Positions 43,330-52,036 of a stretch of DNA of 64,000 bases are shown piece by piece. The first letter of the stretch is position 1. Each line of letters begins with the position of its first letter. Under the pieces are notes generated by a model. That model saw only the letters and a list, made by a program, of their open reading frames with translations. It had not been told where the DNA came from and searched no databases. This DNA is from Mesorhizobium sp. ORS 3324. Its GTDB lineage: Bacteria > Pseudomonadota > Alphaproteobacteria > Rhizobiales > Rhizobiaceae. Made by a program: the position numbers and the translations under genes. The DNA is taken from the NCBI GenBank assembly GCA_000824825.2, contig LM655179.1, positions 2,480 through 66,479 of the forward strand. The letters run 5' to 3'.

Positions 43330-44693
43330 GCGGGACGTCATCGCCGCGGATCGTGGTCGTGGGCGCCGGCCCCGCCGGCATAAGGGCTGCCGCGACGCTT
43401 GTAGAGGCCGGGCTTCACCCTGTGGTGATCGACGAAGGGCAACAGGCGGGCGGGCAGATCTATCGCCGCCCGCCTGCCGGCTTCATCCGCACGCCGGAAG
43501 AGCTCTACGGGTCGGAGGCGGCGAAGGCGCGGGCGCTGCACGCGCTTTTCGACCGGCTGGCCGAAGAAGGGCGGCTCACTTATTGCGCGCGCAGCTCGGT
43601 GATTGCCGTGCATGAGGGGCGGCTGCATGTGCTGGGGGAGGGCGGCGTGCAGGTGATCGGCTATGACCGCCTGATCCTTGCCACCGGCGCATCCGACCGT
43701 GTCGCTCCGGTTCCCGGCTGGCAGTACGCCGGCGTCTACAGTCTCGGCGCGGCACAGATCGCGCTCAAGGCGCAGGGCGTGGCCCTCGGGCGGCGCATCG
43801 TCCTGATCGGGTCGGGGCCTTTGCTGACGCTGGTCGGCGCGCAGCTCGTCAAGGCCGGAGCGGATGTGGCGGCGGTACTCGACACCTCGTCATGGCGCCA
43901 GCAGACGCGGGGGTTTTGGGGACTCGCTGCTCGTCCGATTGTTGCGCTGCGCGGGCTGGCCCTGCGGGCGGGTCTCGGCCGCCGCTATCAGGCGGGCGTC
44001 AAGTTGGAGCAGATCGAGGCCGACGCGTCGGGTGTCACGGCGCTGCTCTGGCGCGATGCCGGCGGCAGGCAGCGCCGCACCCCATGCGACATGATCGGCA
44101 TGGGCTGGCATCTACGAGCCGAGACTCATTTGGCAGATCTCGTCGGATGCACCTTCACTTATGACGAGCCGTGGCGCCAATGGTTGCCGGAGACCGACGA
44201 GATGGGGCGGGCCGGCAACGGAGTCTATCTTGCGGGCGACGGGGTCCGTCTCCTCGGGGCGGACGGCGCGGAGATCGCGGGAGGCATCGCAGCGGCGGCG
44301 TGCCTTGCCGATCTTGGGCGCCCGGCGCCCGCTGTCGGCGCCGACCTGCGCAAGCTCGCGCGGCTCGAGCGCTTTGCCCGCGGCCTGGCCCGCGCCTTTC
44401 CCTGGCCGTTCGAGATGGTGCGCACACTTCCCGACGAGGCGATCGTCTGCCGCTGCGAGAACATCACGGCCGGAGCCGTGCGCGAGGGCGCGGATTTCGG
44501 CGGCGGCGAGGCCAACAGGGTGAAGTCGCTTTCACGCGCCGGCATGGGGCGCTGCCAGGGCCGCTATTGCCAGTTGGCCGCCGTCGAACTCGTCGCGGCG
44601 CAGGCCGGCTGCACGCCCGACGCGGTCGGCCACTTCCGCGGGCAGGCCCCTGTCCGGCCGGCGCCGATCGGCGCCTTTCTCCAGGAGGGCTGA
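43326..44693 (+). CDS. FAD/NAD(P)-binding oxidoreductase with BFD-like 2Fe-2S C-terminus (HcnB-like)
   Basis: This 455-residue protein has an N-terminal dinucleotide loop (RIVVVGAGPAGIRAAATLVEAG). The GGQIYRRPPAGF phrase is typical of the alpha subunit of HcnB/OoxA/HypB-like enzymes. A second loop (IVLIGSGPLLTLVGAQLV) follows. A C-terminal BFD-type cluster with Cys near 375, 377, 409 and 414 (VCRCENITAG and GRCQGRYCQ) completes it. The start is a GTG overlapping the previous stop. It should pair with the small 2Fe-2S protein and a DAO-type subunit. Possible partners are the FAD proteins at 36.6 kb or 44.7 kb. Confidence 0.9.
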   Translation: MSGTSSPRIVVVGAGPAGIRAAATLVEAGLHPVVIDEGQQAGGQIYRRPPAGFIRTPEELYGSEAAKARALHALFDRLAEEGRLTYCARSSVIAVHEGRLHVLGEGGVQVIGYDRLILATGASDRVAPVPGWQYAGVYSLGAAQIALKAQGVALGRRIVLIGSGPLLTLVGAQLVKAGADVAAVLDTSSWRQQTRGFWGLAARPIVALRGLALRAGLGRRYQAGVKLEQIEADASGVTALLWRDAGGRQRRTPCDMIGMGWHLRAETHLADLVGCTFTYDEPWRQWLPETDEMGRAGNGVYLAGDGVRLLGADGAEIAGGIAAAACLADLGRPAPAVGADLRKLARLERFARGLARAFPWPFEMVRTLPDEAIVCRCENITAGAVREGADFGGGEANRVKSLSRAGMGRCQGRYCQLAAVELVAAQAGCTPDAVGHFRGQAPVRPAPIGAFLQEG

Positions 44694-44719
44694 TGCGACT
44701 GCGAAAGCCACGCTTGGTC

Positions 44720-46045
44720 CTAGAAGTCGGCGACCTTACCCCAGGCCGAAGCATCGAAGCGCCGTGGATCGTAGGATTTCGGATCGACGATCGGTTGCGA
44801 CCCCGTCACCAGATCGGCGACGAGGTGCCCGGCGCCGGGTCCGATGCCGAAGCCGTGCCCCGAAAATCCTGCAGCCAGGAAGAAACCTGGAACGCTATGG
44901 ATCTCGCCGATGGCGGGCACGCCGTCCGGTGTGCTGTCGATGTAGCCGGCCCAGGCCGCGCTGATCCTGGTCTGCCTGAGTGCCGGCAGCAGCTCGAGCG
45001 CGCGGGCGTGGGTCAGACGGATGGTCGCCCGATCCGGGACCGGATCGAGGATGCGCATGCGCTCCATCGGCGTCGGCCGGTCGAGCCGCCAGCGTTTGAG
45101 CGTTTCGTGGCCCGAGCGCATGCCCTGCAGCCCGCCAGGCGCGAGGCTTCGCCACCGCTTCAGGAACATCGGCACGAACTGCGGCGAGAAGCGCAGCTGC
45201 TGCGGTGTCACGTCCACGCGTCCGCGTCCGCTGATCGCAAGCGTGTAGCCGCCGTCGCGGCGACGCGTGGCCGAGATCCGTGCCGTGTGCAGCGCATCCG
45301 GCAGGCCTTCTGCGCCTGGCGAGACGGACAGGATGGAGGAGCGGATCGAAGCCTGCGGAAAGCGGAAGCCGAACTGACGGCAAAAGGAGGACGCCCAGGC
45401 GCCGCCCGCCAGCACCGCCGCTTTCGTCCGGATCGTTCCGTTTTCCGTGATCACGCCGCTCAGGCGGCCGCCTTCGGTCTCGATGCCGCGCACGGCGCAA
45501 TTCTGGTGCACGCTGCCGCCGAGCTGGAGGATGGCGCGGGCGACTGCGGGCGCCGCCCGCGATGGATCGGCGGTGCCGTCGGTCGGCGAGAAGACGCCGC
45601 CCTTCCAGGTGCGGCCTGTGGCGCGGCCCCGTTCGCTGGCTTCGGTGCTGTCAAGCATATGGCTGGTGACGCCGGCCGTTCTGGCGAAGTCGCGCCAGCG
45701 CGCCCAGCCGGCCAGTTCCGCCTCGTCGTTGCTGAGATAGAGCAGGCCGCAGCGGCGGAAGCCGGTGTCCTCGCCGGTTTCTTTTGCAAAGCGCTCCCAA
45801 AGATCGAGGCTGCGGGTCGCCATCGGCAGCTCGCGGGCGTCACGGTTCTGCTGGCGGCACCATCCCCAGTTCCTGCTGGATTGCTCGGCGCCGATGCGTC
45901 CCTTTTCGACAAGCGCGACCTTCATGCCGCGCCGTGCCAGATGGTAGGCCGCGAAGACGCCGACGATGCCGCCGCCGATCACCACCGCATCTGCGGATTG
46001 CGGCAGTTCGCTGGATGTCTCGATTTGCTGCAGTGGCGCGCGCAT
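44720..46045 (-). CDS. FAD-dependent oxidoreductase, DadA-like
   Basis: This 441-residue protein has the FAD loop ADAVVIGGGIVGVFAAYHLARRG, the QSSRNWGWCRQQNRDARELPMA region near the flavin, and closing FSGHGFGIGPGAGHLVADLV. It is of the DAO/DadA type, acting on D-amino acids or N-alkyl amino acids, and an Rnf-like extra domain is absent. It is convergent with the HcnB-like gene, separated by 26 bases. It is divergent from an Lrp/AsnC gene, with two 15-base dyads between the two starts. It is the alternative candidate for the catalytic subunit of the heterotrimer. Confidence 0.88.
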   Translation of the reverse strand: MRAPLQQIETSSELPQSADAVVIGGGIVGVFAAYHLARRGMKVALVEKGRIGAEQSSRNWGWCRQQNRDARELPMATRSLDLWERFAKETGEDTGFRRCGLLYLSNDEAELAGWARWRDFARTAGVTSHMLDSTEASERGRATGRTWKGGVFSPTDGTADPSRAAPAVARAILQLGGSVHQNCAVRGIETEGGRLSGVITENGTIRTKAAVLAGGAWASSFCRQFGFRFPQASIRSSILSVSPGAEGLPDALHTARISATRRRDGGYTLAISGRGRVDVTPQQLRFSPQFVPMFLKRWRSLAPGGLQGMRSGHETLKRWRLDRPTPMERMRILDPVPDRATIRLTHARALELLPALRQTRISAAWAGYIDSTPDGVPAIGEIHSVPGFFLAAGFSGHGFGIGPGAGHLVADLVTGSQPIVDPKSYDPRRFDASAWGKVADF

Positions 46046-46115
46046 GATCCTCTCTGCCTTGTAGCGCCAATTTAGCGCGTTGCGCAGGCAGCCGCTGCTG
46101 CAGTTGAGGCCGGAG

Positions 46116-46130
46116 CAGAATTTTATTCCG
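46116..46130. promoter_or_regulatory. Lrp-type box 1
   Basis: CAGAATTTTATTCCG (dyad CGGAAT/ATTCTG on the complement) lies 71 bases upstream of the DadA-like gene and is close to the motif at 52803-52817. Confidence 0.45.
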
Positions 46131-46229
46131 GCAGTTCGGTCGAAATCGGGAGTCGCTGCGTTTCAAAGCGGTATTTGCTCTCATGGACAGGCCGGCGGGC
46201 TGTGGTAGTGTCAATGGCAACTAGCATGG

Positions 46230-46244
46230 CAGCATTTTGTGCTG
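46230..46244. promoter_or_regulatory. Lrp-type box 2
   Basis: CAGCA-TTTTG-TGCTG is a perfect dyad ending 23 bases before the regulator's start codon. It is well placed for autorepression. Confidence 0.45.
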
Positions 46245-46267
46245 TGGCGCGCTTTACGGAGACGGTC

Positions 46268-46744
46268 GTGAAATTGGATCGGATCGACATCAAGATTCTG
46301 CATGAATTGCAGAAGAACGGCCGCATCACCAATGTGGAGTTGGCCGAGCTGGTGCATCTGTCGCCGAGTCCGTGCCTGATGCGCGTCAAGAAGCTCCAGT
46401 CGGAAGGCTACATCGAAGGCTATTCCGCGCAGGTCAACATCGGCAAGCTCGGCCAGACGCTGACCGTGTTCACCGAGATCACCTTGAAGAACCATCGCCA
46501 GGTAGACTTCGCTCGTTTTCTCGCCGTCGTGGAGAAGATCGACCAGGTCATCGAATGCCATCTCGTGTCGGGCGGCTACGATTACCTGATGAAATTCGTG
46601 ACCGCCGGCATCGGCGAATACCAGACGATCATGGAGCGGCTGACCGACATGGATATCGGCATCGACAAGTATTTCAGCTTCGTGGTGCTGAAGTCTCCCA
46701 TCGTCAAGGGGCACATGCCGCTGCCCAGCCTGTTTCCGATGTGA
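46268..46744 (+). CDS. Lrp/AsnC family transcriptional regulator
   Basis: This 158-residue protein has an N-terminal HTH (LDRIDIKILHELQKNGRITNVELAELVHLSPSPCLMRVKKLQSEG) and a C-terminal RAM/AsnC ligand domain with GYDYLMKFVTAGIGEYQ. The preferred start is a GTG after ACGGAGACGGTC. ATG codons 54 or 42 bases upstream would add residues without family similarity. It is divergent from the DadA-like oxidase. Related regulators next to amino-acid catabolic enzymes activate them in the presence of the amino acid. Similar 15-mers occur before the HAD-ABC operon, suggesting a local regulon. Confidence 0.92.
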   Translation: MKLDRIDIKILHELQKNGRITNVELAELVHLSPSPCLMRVKKLQSEGYIEGYSAQVNIGKLGQTLTVFTEITLKNHRQVDFARFLAVVEKIDQVIECHLVSGGYDYLMKFVTAGIGEYQTIMERLTDMDIGIDKYFSFVVLKSPIVKGHMPLPSLFPM

Positions 46745-46775
46745 GCCTCCGCCGCTCTAAACCGTTTGTTTCCAC

Positions 46776-46818
46776 GCAATTCCGGACGGAAAACCGCTAC
46801 GCACTTTCCTGGAATTGC
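46776..46818. repeat. RIME-like palindromic repeat, copy 4
   Basis: GCAATTCC and GGAATTGC are the outer arms. The core, with ACGGAAAACCGC and GCACTTTCC, is nearly identical to copy 2. It lies between the convergent Lrp and ABC genes. Confidence 0.75.
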
Positions 46819-46820
46819 TT

Positions 46821-48476
46821 TTAGCGGTGGCCATACTGGCTGACGAGTTCGGGGTCGCGGACGAGGCCGTCGAGCCAGGCCGGGTCGAGCTTCGGCACCG
46901 AGGAGAACAGAAGCTTGGAATAGGGGTGGTTCGGCGCCTTCACCTTGTCGGGCGTGATCTGTTCTACCCGCTCGCCCTTGTACATGACCATGATCTCGTC
47001 GCAGATGGCCTCGACGACCGAGAGGTCGTGGCTGATGAAGATGTAGGACAGTCCCAACTCGCGCTGCAGCTCCTTGAGCAGCTCGATCACAGCTGATGCC
47101 ACCACGGTGTCGAGCGCCGAGGTGATTTCGTCGCAGATGATGAGCTTGGGCGATGCCGCGAGCGCGCGCGCGAAGTTCACGCGCTGCTTCTGGCCGCCCG
47201 ACAGCTCCGATGGGTGACGGTAGCGCAGCGCCCTCGGCAGATGCACCATGTCGAGCAGTTCGTCGACGCGCTTCGAGCGCTGCTGCCTGTCGAGCCGGTG
47301 ATAGAAGGCCAGCGGGCGGGAGATGATGTCCTCGATCGGCTTGGCCGGATTGAGCGCGGTATCGGCATACTGGAACACGATCTGCATCTCGCGCAGCTGG
47401 ACCTGACTGCGTTTCCTGGCGGCGCGCTCCAGTTGCTTTCCGTCGAAGACGATGTCGCCGGCCGCTGCCGGATGGATGCCGGCGATGACTCGTGCCAGCG
47501 TCGATTTTCCGCAGCCGGACTCGCCGATCACCCCGAGATTGCGCCCCTTCTCTACGACCAGACTGACGGACTCGACCGCCCGGATAAGGGGCAGTCCGTT
47601 ATCCCGTACCGGTCCGTAGCCGGCCGTCACGTTGTCGATGCGCAGCAGCTCTTTCGTTTCGGCCTCTGCGTCCGCCTGTGCCTGGCGCGGCTTCGGTTCG
47701 AAAGCGGCGAGCAATTCTCGCGTATAGGGATGCTTGGCAGCCGAAAGGATTTCGGTCGTCGTGCCTGTCTCCTGCACCTCGCCGCCCTTCAGCACCACGA
47801 TGCGGTCGGCGATCTGGGCGACGACCGCGAGGTCGTGGGAAACGTAGACGCCAGCTATCCCACCGGCCTTCATGACCGACTTGAATGCCTTCAGCACGTC
47901 GATCTGCGTCGTCACGTCGAGTGCGGTTGTCGGCTCGTCGAAGATGACCAGCTTTGGATCGCCGATCAGCGCCATGGCCGCCGCCAGGCGCTGCAATTGC
48001 CCTCCCGAAACCTGGTGCGGATAGCGGGCGCCGATCCCTTCCGGGTCCGGCAGCGACAAGGCGCGGAACAGCTCGACCGCACGCTTTCGCGCCTGCTCGG
48101 GCGGCATCAGCTTGTGGATGCGTGTGACCTCGATCACCTGCTCCATGATCGTGGATGACGGGTTGAAGGCGGCGGCGGCACTTTGCGGAACATAGGCGAT
48201 GTCGGTGCCGCGGAACTTGGCGCGTTCCTTTTCGGAAAGCGCAGCCATGTTCTTGCCATTCACATTGATCTCGCCGCCGGTGATGCGGCAGCCCGGGCGT
48301 GCGTGGCCCATGAGCGAGAGCGCCACCGTCGTCTTGCCCGAGCCGCTCTCGCCGATCAGGGCGATGATCTCGCCATCGGCGATGTCGAGGCTGACGCCCT
48401 TGATAATTTCGACGACACGTCCGGCGTCGGTCGTTGCCTCGATCCTCAGGTTTCTGACCTCGACGAGATTGGTCAT
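46821..48476 (-). CDS. Dipeptide/opine-type ABC transporter, fused twin ATPase subunit
   Basis: This 551-residue protein has two complete ATPase modules of the DppD/DppF type. Module one has Walker A GESGSGKTTVAL and signature VSGGQLQRL (residues about 1-260). Module two has GESGCGKSTLAR and LSGGQKQRV (about 285-540). Oligopeptide-type C-terminal tails follow each (HPYTRELLAAF and HPYSKLLFSS). The start ATG overlaps the stop of the upstream permease by four bases. It energises uptake by the two permeases and the binding protein of the same operon. Confidence 0.95.
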   Translation of the reverse strand: MTNLVEVRNLRIEATTDAGRVVEIIKGVSLDIADGEIIALIGESGSGKTTVALSLMGHARPGCRITGGEINVNGKNMAALSEKERAKFRGTDIAYVPQSAAAAFNPSSTIMEQVIEVTRIHKLMPPEQARKRAVELFRALSLPDPEGIGARYPHQVSGGQLQRLAAAMALIGDPKLVIFDEPTTALDVTTQIDVLKAFKSVMKAGGIAGVYVSHDLAVVAQIADRIVVLKGGEVQETGTTTEILSAAKHPYTRELLAAFEPKPRQAQADAEAETKELLRIDNVTAGYGPVRDNGLPLIRAVESVSLVVEKGRNLGVIGESGCGKSTLARVIAGIHPAAAGDIVFDGKQLERAARKRSQVQLREMQIVFQYADTALNPAKPIEDIISRPLAFYHRLDRQQRSKRVDELLDMVHLPRALRYRHPSELSGGQKQRVNFARALAASPKLIICDEITSALDTVVASAVIELLKELQRELGLSYIFISHDLSVVEAICDEIMVMYKGERVEQITPDKVKAPNHPYSKLLFSSVPKLDPAWLDGLVRDPELVSQYGHR

Positions 48477-49324
48477 ACGCCCCGGTCCCTGATCTTCTGC
48501 GGCAGGTTGTCGATTAAGAGGTTGACGCTGATGGTCAGGCTGGCGATCGCCAGCGACGGCACGATGACGGCCGGGGCCGCGAAGGGCAGGCCGCCGATGT
48601 TCTCGCGCACCAGCGCGCCCCAGTCGGCGAGCGGCGGCTGCAGGCCGAGCCCGAGGAAGGACAGGCCGGAGAGCAAAAGCACGACGAAGACGAAACGCAG
48701 GCCGAAGTCGGCCAGCACCGGGCGGATGATGTTGGGCAGGATCTCGGACCCGATGAGATAGACGGTGTTTTCGCCGCGGACGCGGGCGACGGTCATGAAG
48801 TCCATGGTGTTGATGTTCACGGCGAGCGCCCGCGCGAAGCGGTAGGCGCCCGGGATGTAGATGACGGCGAGCGTCACGATGAGCACGGGGATCGACGAGC
48901 CGACCGCGGCGACGACGACAAGTCCAAACAGCTTGCTGGGAATGGAGTTCATGGCGTCGAGGAAGCGGCTCAGGCAGGTGTCGAGCCAGCCGCCGGTGAC
49001 GGCCGCGATCATCCCCAGCACGACGCCCGAGAAGCAGGCGATGGAGACGGCCGCTAGCGATATGCCGACGGTGTAGCGCGCGCCCATCAGAACCCTGGAG
49101 AGCATGTCGCGGCCCAGATAATCGGAACCGAGCCACAGCCCCTGACGCATCGGGCCGAAATAGTCGTCGTCGACGATGTCACCGATCGAATGGGGAATGA
49201 TGTAGGGCGCGAAGATCGCCACGAGCGTCCACGCCAGGATGACCAGCGAGGCGACAACGCCGACGAGGTTATAGCTGTGGCCCAGGAAGGACCGTCGGGA
49301 AGATGCCACGCGCGCCATCGTCAT
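48473..49324 (-). CDS. ABC transporter permease 2 (DppC-like)
   Basis: This 283-residue inner-membrane protein opens with SYNLVGVVASLVILAWTLVAIFAPYI. The DYLGRDMLSRVLMGARYTVGISLAAVSI segment is typical of DppC/OppC permeases. The EAA-like loop is VARVRGENTVYLIGSEILPNIIRPVLADFG. Both ends overlap the neighbouring operon genes by four bases (ATGA). It forms the channel with permease 1. Confidence 0.94.
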   Translation of the reverse strand: MTMARVASSRRSFLGHSYNLVGVVASLVILAWTLVAIFAPYIIPHSIGDIVDDDYFGPMRQGLWLGSDYLGRDMLSRVLMGARYTVGISLAAVSIACFSGVVLGMIAAVTGGWLDTCLSRFLDAMNSIPSKLFGLVVVAAVGSSIPVLIVTLAVIYIPGAYRFARALAVNINTMDFMTVARVRGENTVYLIGSEILPNIIRPVLADFGLRFVFVVLLLSGLSFLGLGLQPPLADWGALVRENIGGLPFAAPAVIVPSLAIASLTISVNLLIDNLPQKIRDRGV

Positions 49325-50271
49325 CTGAGCCTCGGGTTGGACATGATGGCGATGATGTCGGCGGTCGTGATGAGCAGGAGATAGCCGAGGCAGAAGATCA
49401 TCGCGCAGCTCTGGATCAGCGGCAGGTCGCGCGTGGCGACCGCATCGACCATCAGCTTGGCGATACCGGGATAGTTGAAGATCGTCTCCACGATGATGAC
49501 ACCGCCGACCAGATAGGACAGCGAGAGCGCGACCGCGTTGACGATCGGCCCGAGCGCATTGGGAAGCGCGTGCCTGAGCACCATGCGGCTGCGCGAGGCG
49601 CCCTTGAGAAGTGCCATCTCGACATAGGGCGTGGAGAGCGTTTCGATCACCGCGGCGCGGGTCATGCGGATCATCTGGGCTGATATGACGAAGGTGAGCG
49701 TGATCACGGGCATCGCATAGATGCGCACGAGGTCGGCCAGCGAATGCGCCTCGTTGACGGAAGACAGCGCCGGCAGCCATCTGAGATAGACGGCGAAGAG
49801 CAGGACCGCCAGCGTCGCGACCATGAACTCCGGCACGGAGATGACGCCGATCGAAAGCACGGTGACGGTGCGGTCGTAGAGCGAGCCGCGCAGCATTGCG
49901 GCAGTGATGCCGAGCGTCAGCGCCAGCGGCACCGAGATCAGCGTGGTGATGCCTGCCAGCTTCATGGTGTTGACGAAGCGGCCGCCGATCAGCGCGGCGA
50001 CCGGCATGTCGTTGGCATAGGAGGTGCCGAGATCGCCGTGGAGCAGGCCGAGAAGCCAGCGCAGGAAGCGCAGGATCGCCGGATCGTTGAGATGCATGGC
50101 CTCGCGCAGGCCGGCGACCGCCTCGGGCGTCGCCGCCTGGCCAAGCAGGATCGACGCCGTGTCGCCGGGCAGCATGCTGGTGGCGAAAAACACGGCGAAC
50201 AGGACGATCAAAAGAGTGACGACCGCGACCGCAAGCCGCTTCACCACGAGTTTGAGAACCCCAGACTTCAC
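49321..50271 (-). CDS. ABC transporter permease 1 (DppB-like)
   Basis: This 316-residue inner-membrane protein opens with LKLVVKRLAVAVVTLLIVLFAVFFATSMLPGD, typical of DppB/OppB permeases. It ends in the QSCAMIFCLGYLLLITTADII helix. The EAA loop is VEMALLKGASRSRMVLRHALPNALGPI. The preferred start is a GTG with AGGGAG at a good distance. A longer ATG start 45 bases upstream would add a non-conserved tail. The substrate class is peptide, opine or similar. Confidence 0.93.
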   Translation of the reverse strand: MKSGVLKLVVKRLAVAVVTLLIVLFAVFFATSMLPGDTASILLGQAATPEAVAGLREAMHLNDPAILRFLRWLLGLLHGDLGTSYANDMPVAALIGGRFVNTMKLAGITTLISVPLALTLGITAAMLRGSLYDRTVTVLSIGVISVPEFMVATLAVLLFAVYLRWLPALSSVNEAHSLADLVRIYAMPVITLTFVISAQMIRMTRAAVIETLSTPYVEMALLKGASRSRMVLRHALPNALGPIVNAVALSLSYLVGGVIIVETIFNYPGIAKLMVDAVATRDLPLIQSCAMIFCLGYLLLITTADIIAIMSNPRLR

Positions 50272-50359
50272 GGAAGCGCTCCCTGCGGTTGCGTTCGGGC
50301 AAACAATCTTGCGCAATGCAGTGCCGGGGACCGGCTGACCGGTCCCCTGCAGGCGCCTC

Positions 50360-51970
50360 TTAGGCTTCGAGCCAGAGGTATTCCGCCATTGCGTAGCCCA
50401 TCATGCCACCGAGCGGGTTCGCTTCCAAACCCTTCACCTTGCTGGAGAGGGCGTCGACGTTGGAAATGTAGGCCGGGATGATGGTGCCGGCTTCCTCGGC
50501 GATCATGGTCTGCATTACGCCGTAGATCTCCTTGCGCTTGGCCTGGTCGAGCAGGCCGCGCGCCTCGACAAGCATCTTGTCGAACTTCTCGGACTTGTAC
50601 TGGCTTTCGTTCCAGGGCGCGTTGGAGGCGTAAAGCAGCGAGAACAGGATGTCCGGGGTCGGGCGCGGATTGATGTTGCCGAAATGGACCGGCGCCTTGA
50701 GCCAGTAATTGTCCCAGTAGCCGTCGGACGGGACGCGCTGGACGTCGAGCTTCATGCCGATATCCGCGCCGGCGGCCTGGATGATCACCGCCATGTCGAT
50801 CGACGAGGTCGCGGCGTCGGAGGCGACCACGGGGATGGACTGGCCGAGCAGGCCCGCCTTCTGGAAGTGGAACTTCGCCTTGTCCGGATCGAAGGGCTTG
50901 GGCTTGAGGTCGGCATTGTGGAAGATGTTTGCCGGCGAGACGGGCTGGTCGTTGCCGATTTCCCCGAGGCCGCGCAGCGCCGATTTGACGATCTGTTCGC
51001 GGTTGACGAGATACTTCATGCCGGCGACGAAGTCGGCCTTGCTGCCCGGATCCATGTCGAGCCGGATGTTGAGGTCGGTGTAGTTGCCCGACGTCGTCTT
51101 CGACAGTTCGAAGCCCTGCTGGCTCTGCAGCAGCTTCATCGAGCGCGGGTTGATTGAGGCCGCAAAATTGATGTCGCCCGAAATCAGGGCGTTGACGCGG
51201 GCGCTGTCGTCGGTGATGGCGATGAACTCGAAGGAGTCGAGATAGGGCTTGCCCGACTTCCAGTAGTTCTTGTTCTTGGTGACCACCGAACGGACGCCCG
51301 GCTCGAACGTCTGCAGCACGAAGGCGCCGGTGCCGTTGCCTTTCGAGAAATCGGTGGTGCCGTCGGCCACGATCATGAAGTGATGCAGCGCCAGGATGGT
51401 CGGCAGATCGGCATTCGGATCGGCGAGCGTGATCTCGACGGTCGACTTGTCGACCGCCTTGAAGCCGGTCATCTGCGCCGCGATCTTGGCGACCTTCGAG
51501 CCGACCGCTTTGTCGAGATGGCGCTTCAGCGAGAAGACGACGTCGTCGGCAGTGAGGTCCTTGCCGTCATGGAAGGTGACGCCCTTGCGCAGCTTCACGG
51601 TCCAGGTCTTGGCGTCCTTGCTGTCGAAGCTTTCGGCCAGCTCCATCTGCGTCTTGCCGTCCTTGTCGAGGAAGGTCAGGCGGTTGTAGAGCGAGCAGCA
51701 GCGGACATAGTCGGTGGAGAGCGATGCCTTTGCCGGATCGAGCGTGTCGGCGGTCGAGGACGACCAGCCAGCCGCCTTGAAATGTCCGCCGGAAACGGGC
51801 GTTGCCGCAACGGCCTGCGTGGCGCGGCCAAGCACGACGCTGCCGGTGGCGACCGCGGCGCCGCCGGCCAGCAGCATCTTGAGGAGTTCGCGGCGGCTGG
51901 CGCCCCGTCGAATGGCGTTTTCGACCATGGCATCGTCTGCCCCGGTCCAGTTCGTGATCTTGTCGGTCAT
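50360..51970 (-). CDS. ABC transporter substrate-binding protein, family 5 (peptide/opine type), Tat-exported
   Basis: This 536-residue SBP_bac_5 protein has an N-terminal twin-arginine signal with SRRELLK at residues 25-31, followed by a hydrophobic LLAGGAAVATGSVVL. The folded body contains family phrases such as RKGVTFHDGKDLTADDVVFSLKRHLD and FSKGNGTGAFVLQTFEPGVR. Tat export of family 5 binding proteins is frequent in rhizobia. It lies first after the HAD gene in a five-gene operon and defines what is taken up. The ligand cannot be read from the sequence. Confidence 0.94.
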   Translation of the reverse strand: MTDKITNWTGADDAMVENAIRRGASRRELLKMLLAGGAAVATGSVVLGRATQAVAATPVSGGHFKAAGWSSSTADTLDPAKASLSTDYVRCCSLYNRLTFLDKDGKTQMELAESFDSKDAKTWTVKLRKGVTFHDGKDLTADDVVFSLKRHLDKAVGSKVAKIAAQMTGFKAVDKSTVEITLADPNADLPTILALHHFMIVADGTTDFSKGNGTGAFVLQTFEPGVRSVVTKNKNYWKSGKPYLDSFEFIAITDDSARVNALISGDINFAASINPRSMKLLQSQQGFELSKTTSGNYTDLNIRLDMDPGSKADFVAGMKYLVNREQIVKSALRGLGEIGNDQPVSPANIFHNADLKPKPFDPDKAKFHFQKAGLLGQSIPVVASDAATSSIDMAVIIQAAGADIGMKLDVQRVPSDGYWDNYWLKAPVHFGNINPRPTPDILFSLLYASNAPWNESQYKSEKFDKMLVEARGLLDQAKRKEIYGVMQTMIAEEAGTIIPAYISNVDALSSKVKGLEANPLGGMMGYAMAEYLWLEA

Positions 51971-52036
51971 GTCATTCCCCTTTCTGATGGTTTCGCCGGA
52001 TTGCTCGTCTTGTCGCGCGCTTTTCCGGGCTTGGGC

